This document shows, in pieces, positions 16,117 to 25,585 of a stretch of DNA of 64,000 nt. The first letter of the stretch is position 1, and every line of letters begins with the position of its first letter. Under the pieces are notes generated by a model. The model was given only the letters and a program-made list of their open reading frames with translations. It did not search any database and was not told the DNA's origin. The stretch is from Leeia aquatica (GTDB lineage: Bacteria > Pseudomonadota > Gammaproteobacteria > Burkholderiales > Leeiaceae). The stretch is taken from NCBI RefSeq assembly GCF_012641365.1, contig NZ_JABAIM010000001.1:1240001-1304000 (forward strand), read 5' to 3'. The translations under genes and the position numbers were made by a program.

Positions 16117-18012
16117 ATGAGTGCAGAATGTGTGCTGTTTGCGCCGCATCCGGCGCGCCATGCCTTGATCCGGTCCTACTGGCCGGACAGTCTGGCCGCG
16201 CCCTGCACCCTCTCCCTTTTGCCTGAAGCGCCCCTCCCCGCCTGCCTGCTTTATGATCTGCATGACAGCCCCATGGCAGACCTGCAACGGCTGCTTGACT
16301 GGCGTCAGCATCATCCGGACGTACCACTCATCCTGCTGGGGGCAGACTTGCAGCACGAGGCGGTATTGCGTCTGCTGCAGGGTGGCGCGGGCGACATCCT
16401 GCAAGATCCGCTGTTACCGGCACTGCCGCACTACCTGCACCGTATTTTGCAGCAGGCACAACTGGATGCAGCGATCGACACGCTGCTGCTCGAGACGGCA
16501 GGCTTGCAGGGGGCTGACTTTTTGCAGGCCCTGGTCGAAGCACTGGCCCGGCTGCTGCAGGTCGATCAGGCGTATGCATCCACCCATGACCCGGTGCAAC
16601 CCGACTGGCTGTGCACCGTCGCAGGCTGGCGTCGGGGGCAACCGGTCCCCCCGGTGCGCTACCCGCTGAGCGGTTCTCCCTGCGAACAGGTACTGCGGCA
16701 GGGCAAGCTGTGCTGTTACCCGAATGATGTGCAGACCTGCTTCCCGGAAGATCTGATGCTGCAGGAAGATGGGCTGGTTGGCTACATTGGCTACCCCTTG
16801 CGGGACCGGCAAGGCCAGGTCATTGGTCTGGTCAATGTTCTGCACCAGCACCCGCTGCATCCGTCGGCGCAATTGCGCACCATCCTGCGCCTGTTTGCTG
16901 CCCGTGCCGGCACCGAGCTGGAGCGCTTGCGCACGGCCGACCAGCTACAGGACACCCAGGGGCTGTTGCAGCATGTGTACGCCCACGCGCCCATCCTGCT
17001 CTGCCAGCTGGATCCGGCAGGACATGTACAGCAGGCCAACCCAGCCCTGGAACAGGCGCTGGGTAGTGCACTGCCTTTTCTGCATGGGCAACCGTGGCAT
17101 GTCCTGTTCCAGCAGCCCGCCATAGCAGACTGGCAGCAGCCCCCGCAGCAGCTGGAAACCAGCCTGCCGGCCGCCAGCGGCAAACAGACCTACAGTTGGG
17201 TGTTTGCCCCTCGGTGCACCGCAGAGGGCTCGATCCGCGACATTCTGGCGATTGGCACCGACATGACGCAGCGCAAACAAAACGAGCAGGCGCTGCGCGA
17301 CAAGGCGACCGCACTGGAAGCCACCAACCGTGAACTGGAAGACTTTGCCTTTGTGGCCTCACATGACCTGCAGGAGCCCTTGCGCAAAATCCTGGCGTAT
17401 AGCGACTTGCTACAGCAAGAATGTGCAGCCTACCTGCCCGATACCGGGCAACAGTACCTGCAGCTGATGAACAAAGCCACCCAGCGCCTGCAACAGCTGA
17501 TCCGGGATTTGCTGCAGTTGTCACGGGTCACCCGCAGTCAGCGCCGCTTTGAAGCGGTGTCACTGACGGATGTGCTGGAGCAGGTGCAACAGGATCTGGA
17601 GATCCCTTTGCGGGACACCCAGGCCCGCCTGCAGATCGAGGGTAGCCTGCCCACCCTGACCGGCGATCCGGTGCAGCTGCAGCAAGTGTTCCTCAACCTG
17701 CTCAGCAATGCCCTGAAGTACACCCGCCCAGACGTACCACCCGAAATCCGGATTCATGCGGAGCCTTACCGCCTGCCCCACCGCAAACCGCAGTGGCGCA
17801 TTCTGATCTGCGACAACGGCATTGGCTTTGAGCAGCAATATGCTGAGCGGATCTTCAAGGTTTTTCAGCGCCTGCATGGGCGTGAGCAATACGAGGGGAC
17901 GGGCATTGGCCTGGCCATCTGCAAGAAAATCGTTGAGCGGCACCGTGGCCAGATCACCGCTGAAGGCCGCCCCGGCGCCGGGGCGACGTTTATCCTGGAT
18001 TTGCCGGCTTAA
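16117..18012 (+). CDS. Soluble hybrid-type sensor histidine kinase (receiver-like, GAF, PAS, HisKA, HATPase)
   Basis: 631 residues without membrane segments. An N-terminal receiver-like domain (about 1-115) has lost the acidic pair (FAPHPA) and the conserved Lys, though an Asp (D47) remains, so it is probably a pseudo-receiver. A GAF-like domain (about 125-270) and a PAS domain (about 285-390) follow. The phytochrome-type H-box FVASHDLQEPLRKI puts the phospho-His at 416. The ATPase boxes QVFLNLLSNALKYT, DNGIGFE and EGTGIGLAIC are intact. No GAF chromophore Cys was recognised, so the signal is unknown. It is followed by two response regulators, 11 bases and then a 4-base overlap apart, forming one signalling operon. 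Confidence 0.9.
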   Translation: MSAECVLFAPHPARHALIRSYWPDSLAAPCTLSLLPEAPLPACLLYDLHDSPMADLQRLLDWRQHHPDVPLILLGADLQHEAVLRLLQGGAGDILQDPLLPALPHYLHRILQQAQLDAAIDTLLLETAGLQGADFLQALVEALARLLQVDQAYASTHDPVQPDWLCTVAGWRRGQPVPPVRYPLSGSPCEQVLRQGKLCCYPNDVQTCFPEDLMLQEDGLVGYIGYPLRDRQGQVIGLVNVLHQHPLHPSAQLRTILRLFAARAGTELERLRTADQLQDTQGLLQHVYAHAPILLCQLDPAGHVQQANPALEQALGSALPFLHGQPWHVLFQQPAIADWQQPPQQLETSLPAASGKQTYSWVFAPRCTAEGSIRDILAIGTDMTQRKQNEQALRDKATALEATNRELEDFAFVASHDLQEPLRKILAYSDLLQQECAAYLPDTGQQYLQLMNKATQRLQQLIRDLLQLSRVTRSQRRFEAVSLTDVLEQVQQDLEIPLRDTQARLQIEGSLPTLTGDPVQLQQVFLNLLSNALKYTRPDVPPEIRIHAEPYRLPHRKPQWRILICDNGIGFEQQYAERIFKVFQRLHGREQYEGTGIGLAICKKIVERHRGQITAEGRPGAGATFILDLPA

Positions 18013-18023
18013 GGACATCCGCC

Positions 18024-18473
18024 ATGCCTGATCTGATGCGCCCGATTTCCCTGCTGATTGCGGATGATGACCAGGAAGATTGCCTGCTGACCCGCAAGGC
18101 ACTGGAAGCTGCCCGCCTGCACAACCAGCTGGAGTTTGTGGCAGATGGTGTCTACCTGATGCAACGACTGCAACAGTCACTGCAGAACCCGGAGATGGCG
18201 CTACCCGACCTGATCCTGCTGGACCTCAACATGCCGCGCATGGATGGCCGCAGTGCCTTGCAGGCCATACGCAACCACCCGCAGCTACGCCATTTGCCCG
18301 TGGTGGTGCTGACCACTTCGCGTGAGGAGGAAGATGTCTTTCGCAGCTACGACCTGGGCGCCAACTCCTTCATCACCAAGCCGGTGCTGTTCGATAACCT
18401 GGTCGCGGCCATGCAGTCATTGGGCCACTACTGGCTGAGCATCGTGCAGCTGCCCAAACACCCGGTGGCATGA
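18024..18473 (+). CDS. Single-domain response regulator (Rcp1-like)
   Basis: A 149-residue stand-alone receiver. The acidic cluster is ADDDQED, the phospho-acceptor is D67 in LILLDLNMPRMDG, the switch Thr is in VVLTTS and K119 lies in FITKP; all are intact. The long insertion between beta-2 and beta-3 and the EEEDVFRSYDLGANSF block are typical of receivers paired with phytochrome-type kinases. It has no output domain and probably relays phosphate from the kinase at 16117. AAGGACA precedes the ATG. Its stop overlaps the next gene's start (ATGA). Confidence 0.93.
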   Translation: MPDLMRPISLLIADDDQEDCLLTRKALEAARLHNQLEFVADGVYLMQRLQQSLQNPEMALPDLILLDLNMPRMDGRSALQAIRNHPQLRHLPVVVLTTSREEEDVFRSYDLGANSFITKPVLFDNLVAAMQSLGHYWLSIVQLPKHPVA

Positions 18474-20176
18474 TGCGCACACCGCTGATCAAGGTCTTGC
18501 TGATTGATGATGATCCGGAGGAGCGGCTGCTGATCCAGCCTTTGCTGCGTGCGGAGGAACAGGTCCGCTACCAGCTGGAGCAGGTAGCGGACTACGACAC
18601 AGCACGCAAGCGCATCCTGCAAGGCCACGATGACGTCTATCTGGTGGACTACCATCTGGGCGCCCATGACGGTATCGGGCTGATCGAGGAAATGACCGCG
18701 CTGGGCTGCACGCGCCCCTTGTTGCTGTTGACACATCAGGATAGCCTCAGCATCGACCAGCAGGCCATGCTGAAAGGGGCCGCCGACTACCTGCCCAAGG
18801 GTGAGCTCAGTGCACCGTTGCTGACCCGGGCCATTCAGCACGCGCTGGAGCGCAAGCGGCATGAGCGCCTGCTGCGCACCATGGCCATGCACGATGCCCT
18901 CACCGGTTTACTGAACCGGACAGGGGTCTACGACTACCTGGAGCATGCACTGGCCCGCTGCCAGCGCGATGACCGTCAGCTGGCGGTGATGTTCATCGAC
19001 CTGGACCGCTTCAAGGAGATCAATGACACGCTAGGTCACCGGGTGGGCGATGCCTTGCTCATCGGTATTGCCCATCGCTTGAAATGTGCCCTGCGGGTGC
19101 AGGACATGGTAGCCCGCATCGGTGGTGATGAGTTCCTGGTCGTGGCCGAAGGCTATCAGCGCAAGCAGACCCCTGCGCACATTGCCGAAAAGATCCTGAT
19201 GGCACTGCGCGAGCCTTTCCCGCTGGAAGGCAAGCCCTACTTTGTTACCTGTTCCATCGGCATTGCCACCTATCCGGATGGCCCAGCCGAAGCGGAAACC
19301 CTGATCCGGGATGCCGACACGGCCCTCTACAGCGCCAAAGACAGTGGCAAAAACACCTATCACTTCTTTACAGAGGCCATGCAGCAAAGCATCCGCGAGC
19401 GCCGGGATATCCATAATCATCTGTTGCAGGCCATGCAGCAAGATGAGTTCGAGCTGTACTACCAGCCGCAATTTGCGCTGGGCACGGGTGAGGTGGTGGC
19501 GCTGGAAGTCATGCTGCGTTGGCGACACCCACAGCAGGGCTTGCTGCAGCCGGAAGCATTCCTGGGTCACGCCGAAGAGCTGGGGTTGATGCAGCCTTTG
19601 CTGGAGTGGACGTTACAGTCACTGGCGCAATTCCAGGCACAGCTACCCGAGTCGCTGCAAACATCACTCCGCTACGGCATCAATCTGAGTGGGCGCCTGT
19701 TGTTGCGCGACCCCTTGGTCGAATTGTTGCAGCAATGGTGCGACCGGAGTGGCATTCTTCCGCAACAGCTGGAACTGGAAATCAGTGAGGAAGCCTTGCT
19801 TGAGTTGCACCGCAAGCAGGATCGCCGCCCCTTGCGCTTGCAACAGGCAGGATTTGGCCTGGTGCTGGATCACTTTGGTACCGGCTATGCCTCCTTTGGG
19901 CAGCTCCAGCACTACCCCATTTGCGGCATCAAGGTAGACCGTGAGTGCACACAGCAGTTGCTGGATAATGAAGTGGTCCGTGCCGTGGTGGAAGCCACCC
20001 GACATGTCGCCCACTCCTTGCAACTGCACGCGGCAGCCTGTGGGGTGGAAACCCCGGCCCAATTGATGCTCTTGCGCGAGCTGGGCTTTGACCGCGTGCA
20101 AGGTCAGCTTCCCCACCCTCCCCGGCCTGCAGCCCATATGCTGGAACAATTGCAGCACACCTTGCGCCTGCGCTGA
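18470..20176 (+). CDS. REC-GGDEF-EAL cyclic-di-GMP signalling protein with degenerate EAL
   Basis: 568 residues: receiver (about 1-125; acidic D13/D14, phospho-acceptor D60), GGDEF domain (about 135-300; GGDEF intact at 218-222, RxxD inhibitory site at 209-212) and EAL domain (about 310-568). In the EAL domain EAL reads EVM (346-348), the metal motif DDFGTGYSSL reads DHFGTGYASF (467-476, second Asp changed to His) and the usual QGY reads QGQ. N405, K488 and the ELEISEE Glu remain. Known structures need both Asp residues for metal, so the phosphodiesterase is probably inactive, leaving a phospho-controlled diguanylate cyclase with a possible c-di-GMP-sensing tail. Translationally coupled to the preceding receiver. 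Confidence 0.92.
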   Translation: MMRTPLIKVLLIDDDPEERLLIQPLLRAEEQVRYQLEQVADYDTARKRILQGHDDVYLVDYHLGAHDGIGLIEEMTALGCTRPLLLLTHQDSLSIDQQAMLKGAADYLPKGELSAPLLTRAIQHALERKRHERLLRTMAMHDALTGLLNRTGVYDYLEHALARCQRDDRQLAVMFIDLDRFKEINDTLGHRVGDALLIGIAHRLKCALRVQDMVARIGGDEFLVVAEGYQRKQTPAHIAEKILMALREPFPLEGKPYFVTCSIGIATYPDGPAEAETLIRDADTALYSAKDSGKNTYHFFTEAMQQSIRERRDIHNHLLQAMQQDEFELYYQPQFALGTGEVVALEVMLRWRHPQQGLLQPEAFLGHAEELGLMQPLLEWTLQSLAQFQAQLPESLQTSLRYGINLSGRLLLRDPLVELLQQWCDRSGILPQQLELEISEEALLELHRKQDRRPLRLQQAGFGLVLDHFGTGYASFGQLQHYPICGIKVDRECTQQLLDNEVVRAVVEATRHVAHSLQLHAAACGVETPAQLMLLRELGFDRVQGQLPHPPRPAAHMLEQLQHTLRLR

Positions 20177-20231
20177 AGGCATGGGCAAGGGCATGCTATG
20201 CTGTGATCATCCGCCCTGAACGAGACCCGTC

Positions 20232-21230
20232 ATGCCCTCCATGCTGACCATGCATGCCATCATTGTTGATAACCGTAGCCCGGAGCGGAGTCTGCGCTGG
20301 CAGGAAATTGCCCGTCCTCAGCCCGCCCCTCATCAAGTCCTGATCAAGGTAGCGGCTTGCGGGGTCAACCGTATGGATCACCTGCAACGCATGGGGCATT
20401 ACCCGGTTCCCGATGGGGCCTCACCGCTGTTGGGAGTGGAAGTCTCCGGTGAAGTAGTGGCGTGTGGTACGCAAGTCAGCCAGTGGCAGGTGGGTGACCT
20501 GGTCTGTGCCCTGCTCGATGGTGGCGGCTATGCGGAGTATGTCGTGGCGGATGCCCGGCTTTGCATGCCGATCCCGATCGGCTGGACACTGGAAGACGCG
20601 GCCTCCTTGCCCGAGGCTTTGTTCACGGTACAAAACACCTTGTATGACCATGCCCATTTGCAGCCCGGAGAATCAGTATTGATCCATGGCGGCAGCAGCG
20701 GCATCGGCGTCTACGCTTTGCAATGGCTGGCTGCAGCGGGCCACCCGCTCTATACAACGGCCGGCAACGACGAGAAGTGTGCCGCCTGCCTGCAGCTGGG
20801 GGCGAAGCAGGCCATCAATTACCAGCAGCATGATTTCACCCCTTTTATCGAGTTGGCCGGCGGGGTGGACGTGGTGATGGACATGGTCGGTGGTGACTAT
20901 ACCCTCTCCCATCAGCGCTTGTGCCACACCGGTGGACGCATTGCCATCATTGCATTCCAGGGGGGGCGCCATAGTGAGGTGGACCTGGGTTTGATGCTGG
21001 CCAAGCGTTTACAGCTGTTTGGCGTGACCCTGCGGGCGCAGTCCACCGAGCGCAAGATTCGCATGGCGCAGCAGATACGCCAAACGGTATGGCCCATGCT
21101 GGAAGATGGCCGGATCAAACCCATGGTGCATGCACGCTATCCGATGGCCGACGCCGAACAGGCGCATCATGCGCTGCTGCAACATCGGCATGTGGGTAAA
21201 CTGCTGTTGCTGAGCAAAGGCGCGGCCTAA
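20232..21230 (+). CDS. NAD(P)H-quinone oxidoreductase-like zinc-free MDR protein
   Basis: A 332-residue medium-chain dehydrogenase/reductase of the quinone oxidoreductase (PIG3-like) branch. The substrate domain carries VLIKVAACGVNRMDHLQRMGHYPVPDGASPLLGVEVSGEVVACG; the NADP-binding motif is HGGSSGIGVYALQWL, followed by the DVVMDMVGGDYT and GRIAIIAFQGG blocks. The catalytic and structural zinc ligands of alcohol dehydrogenases are absent. The physiological substrate is unknown. A second plausible start is the ATG six codons later (MHAIIV), where the conserved sequence begins. Confidence 0.9.
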   Translation: MPSMLTMHAIIVDNRSPERSLRWQEIARPQPAPHQVLIKVAACGVNRMDHLQRMGHYPVPDGASPLLGVEVSGEVVACGTQVSQWQVGDLVCALLDGGGYAEYVVADARLCMPIPIGWTLEDAASLPEALFTVQNTLYDHAHLQPGESVLIHGGSSGIGVYALQWLAAAGHPLYTTAGNDEKCAACLQLGAKQAINYQQHDFTPFIELAGGVDVVMDMVGGDYTLSHQRLCHTGGRIAIIAFQGGRHSEVDLGLMLAKRLQLFGVTLRAQSTERKIRMAQQIRQTVWPMLEDGRIKPMVHARYPMADAEQAHHALLQHRHVGKLLLLSKGAA

Positions 21231-21266
21231 GCACTATACTGAAGATTACTTCCGCGGGAATCTGTC

Positions 21267-22154
21267 ATGCTGACTGCCGCCTTACCCAATCTGCACGCCT
21301 GGGCGCTTTATCTGGAGCGTGCACCACTGCCCGTGCTCCAGCGCACCGTGGATGAGCTGGCGGCACTCCATCAGCGGCTGGACCAGATTACGGGCCGGGA
21401 TTTGTCACGTGTCATCCTGCACGATCCGATGATGACCTTGCGGGTTTTACGCTATCTGCAATCGCACCGTGCTCCCAGCCAGCAAACTGAAGTCACCACC
21501 ATCGCCCATGCCATCATGATGATGGGGCTCGGGCCCTTTTTCCGCGCCTTTCAGGACTTGCCCACACTGGAAACCCATCTGCAGCCCTATCCCGATGCCC
21601 TGCATGGCGTGATGCGGGTGATGAGCCGGGCCCGACATGCCGCCTTGTTTGCCGAGGACTGGTCACGACTGCGGCATGATCTGGAATCGGACGAAGTGAC
21701 CATTGCTGCGCTGCTGCACGATGCCGGCGAGATGTTGCTGTGGTGCTTTGCGCCCGCGCTGGCCAGCCAGATCCGCCAGCTGCAGCAGGACAATCCGGGC
21801 ATGCGCAGTGCACAGGCACAAAAGCAGGTACTGGGCTTTCCGCTCCCCGAACTGCAGCAGGAGCTGGCGCGGCAGTGGCATTTACCGGCATTGCTGCAAG
21901 CGCTGATGGACGACCAGCAAGACCAGCGCTCACCCCGCGTGCACAATGTCGTGCTCGCCGTAGCTCTGGCTCGCCACGCAGCCAATGGCCTGCATGATGC
22001 GGCGCTGCCGGATGACTACACGGCAGTCCAGCAGTTCCTTGGTCTCAACCCGGAGCAAACCTGGGACCATATCCGGCGCATGATCCTGAAGGCAGGGCGC
22101 GAGTGGGACTGGTATGGTGTCTCACCCGTGGCTGCCTGGCTACCGCAACAATAA
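21267..22154 (+). CDS. HDOD-domain protein
   Basis: 295 residues dominated by an HDOD (HD-related output) domain: LERAPLPVLQRTVDELAAL at the N-terminus, SRVILHDPMMTLRVLRYLQS, AHAIMMMGLGPFFRAF and VTIAALLHDAGEMLLW. HDOD proteins are generally non-catalytic scaffolds in signalling. There is no attached GGDEF, EAL or kinase domain, but the signalling genes at 16117-20176 lie upstream on the same strand. Function not known. Confidence 0.85.
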   Translation: MLTAALPNLHAWALYLERAPLPVLQRTVDELAALHQRLDQITGRDLSRVILHDPMMTLRVLRYLQSHRAPSQQTEVTTIAHAIMMMGLGPFFRAFQDLPTLETHLQPYPDALHGVMRVMSRARHAALFAEDWSRLRHDLESDEVTIAALLHDAGEMLLWCFAPALASQIRQLQQDNPGMRSAQAQKQVLGFPLPELQQELARQWHLPALLQALMDDQQDQRSPRVHNVVLAVALARHAANGLHDAALPDDYTAVQQFLGLNPEQTWDHIRRMILKAGREWDWYGVSPVAAWLPQQ

Positions 22155-22256
22155 ATACCTGACCAGAAGTCTAGTTACAGTACAAAACCTTGACCTGCGT
22201 CTAACGTTTGCCAATCTCTTCATGTTTCAATGCGCACTCGCGCAAGGAAGATGAAA

Positions 22257-23033
22257 ATGGCAATTGAACTCTATAACGATGGTGAGCATGCCTGCCTGAT
22301 GTTTGCCGACCTGGTAGACGACCCCAACGATCACGCTGTACAAGCCAACCAGTTCCTGATTGTTGACAGCGGCCACGGCGCGCTGATCGACCCCGGTGGC
22401 AACATGACCTATAACGCACTGCGCATGGCCATGCACGCCCGCTTCCCTCCCAATGGGCTGGATTATGTACTGGCCTCGCATGCCGACCCGGACATCGTCG
22501 CCTCGCTCAACAAATGGCTGGTGCACACCGAGTGCAAGGTGATGGTGTCGCAAGTCTGGGCACGCTTCGTTCCACATTTCTGCTCAATTGGCAGCACCGA
22601 CAACCGCATCATCCCGATTCCCGACCCTGGCCTGCACATCCGTCTGGGCAAAAGCAAGATTCTGGCCGTGCCGGCGCACTTCCTGCACTCGGAAGGCAAT
22701 TTCCAGTTCTATGACCCGAAGGCCAAGATCCTGTTCTCCGGCGATATGGGGGCCTCGATGGTGGACCACGACGATGCCATGCAACCGGTCAAAGACTTCG
22801 ATGCCCACCTGCGCAGCATGCGCGGTTTCCACCAGCGTTATATGTGCGGCCAGAAAGTGACACGCTACTGGGCTGACATGGTGCGCGAACTGGATCTCGA
22901 CTGGCTGGTACCGCAGCACGGTAAACCGTTCAAAGGCAAGGCCATGATACATGCCTTCCTCGACTGGATCAGCGACTTGCCCTGCGGCATCGACCTGATG
23001 ACGCCGAACCATTATCGGCTACCTGCGTCGTGA
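22257..23033 (+). CDS. ODP-like di-iron metallo-beta-lactamase-fold protein
   Basis: 258 residues resembling the oxygen-binding di-iron (ODP) relatives of flavo-diiron proteins but without the flavodoxin domain. Metal-site residues are visible: H75-x-D77-x-D79 in SHADPDI, H141 or H144 in PAHFLHSEGNF, D163 in FSGDMGAS and H221 in PQHGKPF. Members of this family bind O2 or peroxide and in some bacteria act as oxygen sensors; catalysis is not assumed here. ATG 22257 is chosen over earlier in-frame ATGs because AAGGAAG lies about six bases before it. The gene is the last of this strand before the bidirectional terminator. Confidence 0.85.
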   Translation: MAIELYNDGEHACLMFADLVDDPNDHAVQANQFLIVDSGHGALIDPGGNMTYNALRMAMHARFPPNGLDYVLASHADPDIVASLNKWLVHTECKVMVSQVWARFVPHFCSIGSTDNRIIPIPDPGLHIRLGKSKILAVPAHFLHSEGNFQFYDPKAKILFSGDMGASMVDHDDAMQPVKDFDAHLRSMRGFHQRYMCGQKVTRYWADMVRELDLDWLVPQHGKPFKGKAMIHAFLDWISDLPCGIDLMTPNHYRLPAS

Positions 23034-23065
23034 CCCGCGCGCTCCTGCGTCAGCGGCGCAGTAAA

Positions 23066-23096
23066 CAAAAAAGCCCTGCAAGTGCAGGGCTTTTTT
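23066..23096. terminator. Bidirectional intrinsic terminator between the ODP-like gene and rplQ
   Basis: GCCCTGC, a four-base loop and GCAGGGC, flanked by a run of A on the left and TTTTTT on the right, so it forms a stem plus U-tract on both strands. It ends the rightward ODP-like transcript and the leftward alpha ribosomal operon. Confidence 0.92.
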
Positions 23097-23111
23097 GCGC
23101 AGGCTTAAGAC

Positions 23112-23507
23112 TTAAGCCTCAGCAGCTTCCTCAGCTACCACGTCCACATCCGGACGATCCACCAGCTCGACCAACGCCATCGGCGCATTGTCACCCTGGC
23201 GGAAGCCGAACTTCAGCACGCGCAGGTAACCGCCGTTGCGGTTCTGGTAGCGCGGGCCCAGTTCGTCAAACAGCTTGCTGACGATGTCGCGATCGCGAGT
23301 GCGGGCAAATGCCAGACGGCGGTTTGCCAGCGAGGGCTTCTTGCCCAGCGTGATCAGGGGCTCAGCCACCCGGCGCAGTTCCTTCGCCTTCGGCAGCGTG
23401 GTCTTGATGACTTCGTGCTTCAGCAGGGCATTGGCCAGGTTGCGCAGCATCGCCTGACGGTGGCTGGAAGTACGGTTCAGTTTCCGATTGCCATTACCAT
23501 GACGCAT
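23112..23507 (-). CDS. rplQ: 50S ribosomal protein L17
   Basis: 131 residues beginning [20 protein letters not shown], the L17 signature. The acidic Ala/Glu-rich tail (VVAEEAAEA) extends past the conserved core. Last gene of the alpha operon, 12 bases after rpoA, followed by the bidirectional terminator. Confidence 0.97.
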   Translation of the reverse strand: MRHGNGNRKLNRTSSHRQAMLRNLANALLKHEVIKTTLPKAKELRRVAEPLITLGKKPSLANRRLAFARTRDRDIVSKLFDELGPRYQNRNGGYLRVLKFGFRQGDNAPMALVELVDRPDVDVVAEEAAEA

Positions 23508-23519
23508 GATTCAACCTTT

Positions 23520-24503
23520 TTAAGCTTTTTCCAGATTGGCAGGCGGCCAGTTTTCCAGCTTCACACCCAGCACCAGACCCTTGGAGGCAAGCACTTCCTT
23601 GATTTCATTCAAGGATTTGCGGCCCAGGTTCGGGGTCTTCAACAGCTCGGTCTCGGTACGCTGAATCAGGTCACCAATGTAGTAAATATTTTCTGCCTTC
23701 AGGCAGTTGGCCGAACGAACGGTCAATTCCAGATCGTCCACCGGACGCAGCAGGATCGGGTCAAACTGCGGTGCTTCCGGCTGAGCCACTTCAGCAGTGG
23801 TCCCTTCCAGATCAGCAAACACCGACAGTTGATCCATCAGGACACGTGCAGCATAGCGCACGGCCTCTTCCGGATCGATCGAGCCGTTGGTCTCGATGTC
23901 CATCACCAGCTTGTCCAGGTCCGTCCGCTGTTCCACACGGGCGCTTTCCACCGCGTAGCTGACACGACGTACCGGGCTGAACGAAGCGTCCAGCAGCAAG
24001 GTACCCAAGGCACGACCTTCGTCGTTCTTGGCACGTACGTGTGACGGCTGATAGCCGCGACCGGCTTCCACCCGCAGTTCCATCGACAACTTGCCGTTAG
24101 CGGTCAGGTTGGCGATCACGTGATCCGGATTCACCAGCTCAACATCATGGCTCAGCTGGATATCACCGGCCACCACCGGGCCCGGGCCTTCCTTTTTCAG
24201 GTTCAGCACCACGGAAGAACGGTTGTGCAGCTTGAACACGATACCCTTCAGGTTCAGCAGCAGGTCGACAACGTCTTCCTGCACACCATCCAGCGAAGAA
24301 TATTCATGCACCACGCCGTCAATCTTGACTTCCGTTACGGCATAGCCCGGCATCGAGGACAGCAGGATGCGGCGCAGCGAGTTGCCCAGCGTGTGACCGT
24401 AGCCGCGCTCAAACGGCTCCATCACCACCTTGGCGTGCTCAGCGGTGAGGTTTTCGACCTCGATCACACGGGGTTTCAGAAATTCATGTGCACTGCTATG
24501 CAT
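23520..24503 (-). CDS. rpoA: RNA polymerase alpha subunit
   Basis: 327 residues, the usual proteobacterial length. The N-terminal dimerisation domain has [19 protein letters not shown]. The linker is followed by the alpha-CTD (about 245-327), in which [20 protein letters not shown] and [21 protein letters not shown] carry the residues for UP-element DNA and activator contact. It sits between rpsD and rplQ in the standard alpha operon. Confidence 0.98.
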   Translation of the reverse strand: MHSSAHEFLKPRVIEVENLTAEHAKVVMEPFERGYGHTLGNSLRRILLSSMPGYAVTEVKIDGVVHEYSSLDGVQEDVVDLLLNLKGIVFKLHNRSSVVLNLKKEGPGPVVAGDIQLSHDVELVNPDHVIANLTANGKLSMELRVEAGRGYQPSHVRAKNDEGRALGTLLLDASFSPVRRVSYAVESARVEQRTDLDKLVMDIETNGSIDPEEAVRYAARVLMDQLSVFADLEGTTAEVAQPEAPQFDPILLRPVDDLELTVRSANCLKAENIYYIGDLIQRTETELLKTPNLGRKSLNEIKEVLASKGLVLGVKLENWPPANLEKA

Positions 24504-24530
24504 AGTCGATTCCCAGTAATGGCAGACGGA

Positions 24531-25154
24531 TTACTTGGAGTAGTATTCGACGACCAGTTGTTCGTTGATGTCGCTCGACAGTTCCGAACGTTCCGGTGCG
24601 CTCTTGTACGTACCTTCCATCTTCTTCGGGTCGACCGAAACCCAGCTCGGGAAGCCGATGGACTCAGCCAGTGCCAGTGCTTCAACGATACGGGTTTGCT
24701 TCTTCGACTTCTCACGAACGGACACCACATCGCTGGCCTTCACTTGGTAGGAGGCGATGTTGACGCTCTGGCCGTTCACCAGGATCGCGCAGTGGCTCAC
24801 CAGCTGGCGTGCTTCTGCACGCGTGGAGCCAAAGCCCATACGATAAACGACGTTGTCCAGGCGGCTTTCCAGCAGCTTCAACAGGTTTTCACCGGTCGAA
24901 CCCTTGCGGCGGGCGGCCTCTTCAAAGTAGCGGCGGAACTGACGCTCCAGCACGCCATAAATACGGCGGATCTTCTGCTTTTCACGCAGCTGAACAGCGA
25001 AATCGGACTGACGCTGACCGCTCTTGGCGCCATGCTGGCCCGGAGCGACATCAATCTTGCACTTGGAATCAATCGAGCGACGAGCGCTCTTCAAAAACAG
25101 GTCAGTGCCTTCCCGGCGGGACAGTTTGCACTTTGGACCAATATACCTTGCCAC
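24531..25154 (-). CDS. rpsD: 30S ribosomal protein S4
   Basis: 207 residues starting [20 protein letters not shown], with the S4 RNA-binding domain around [21 protein letters not shown]4 nucleates 16S assembly and in E. coli represses its own alpha operon. No pseudoknot resembling the E. coli S4 target was recognised near rpsM. Confidence 0.98.
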   Translation of the reverse strand: MARYIGPKCKLSRREGTDLFLKSARRSIDSKCKIDVAPGQHGAKSGQRQSDFAVQLREKQKIRRIYGVLERQFRRYFEEAARRKGSTGENLLKLLESRLDNVVYRMGFGSTRAEARQLVSHCAILVNGQSVNIASYQVKASDVVSVREKSKKQTRIVEALALAESIGFPSWVSVDPKKMEGTYKSAPERSELSSDINEQLVVEYYSK

Positions 25155-25178
25155 GAATGTTCTCCAATCGTTGGATGA

Positions 25179-25571
25179 TTAGATGCGACGCTTCTTCGGC
25201 GGACGGCACCCGTTGTGCGGGACCGGCGTCACGTCGGAAATGCTGGTGATCTTGAAGCCGAGTGCGTTCAGAGCACGCACTGCGGATTCGCGACCCGGGC
25301 CCGGGCCCTTGATACGCACTTCCAGGTTTTTGACTCCATACTCCTGAGCCACTTTGCCAGCTTGCTCAGCAGCCACCTGCGCAGCAAACGGGGTACTCTT
25401 GCGAGAACCCTTGAAGCCAGCGCCACCCGCCGTCGCCCACGACAGGGCGTTGCCCTGACGGTCGGTGATGGTGATGATGGTGTTGTTGAAAGAAGCGTGT
25501 ACGTGGACGATGCCTTCCGCAACACTCTTCTTGACCTTCTTGCGCACGCGCGCAGCAGTAGCCTTAGCCAT
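25179..25571 (-). CDS. rpsK: 30S ribosomal protein S11
   Basis: 130 residues. [19 protein letters not shown] and the C-terminal [18 protein letters not shown] are the family signatures. The S11 platform protein binds 16S rRNA with S6 and S18. It is 14 bases after rpsM. Confidence 0.98.
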   Translation of the reverse strand: MAKATAARVRKKVKKSVAEGIVHVHASFNNTIITITDRQGNALSWATAGGAGFKGSRKSTPFAAQVAAEQAGKVAQEYGVKNLEVRIKGPGPGRESAVRALNALGFKITSISDVTPVPHNGCRPPKKRRI

Positions 25572-25585
25572 GAGTGATCCTTAGA

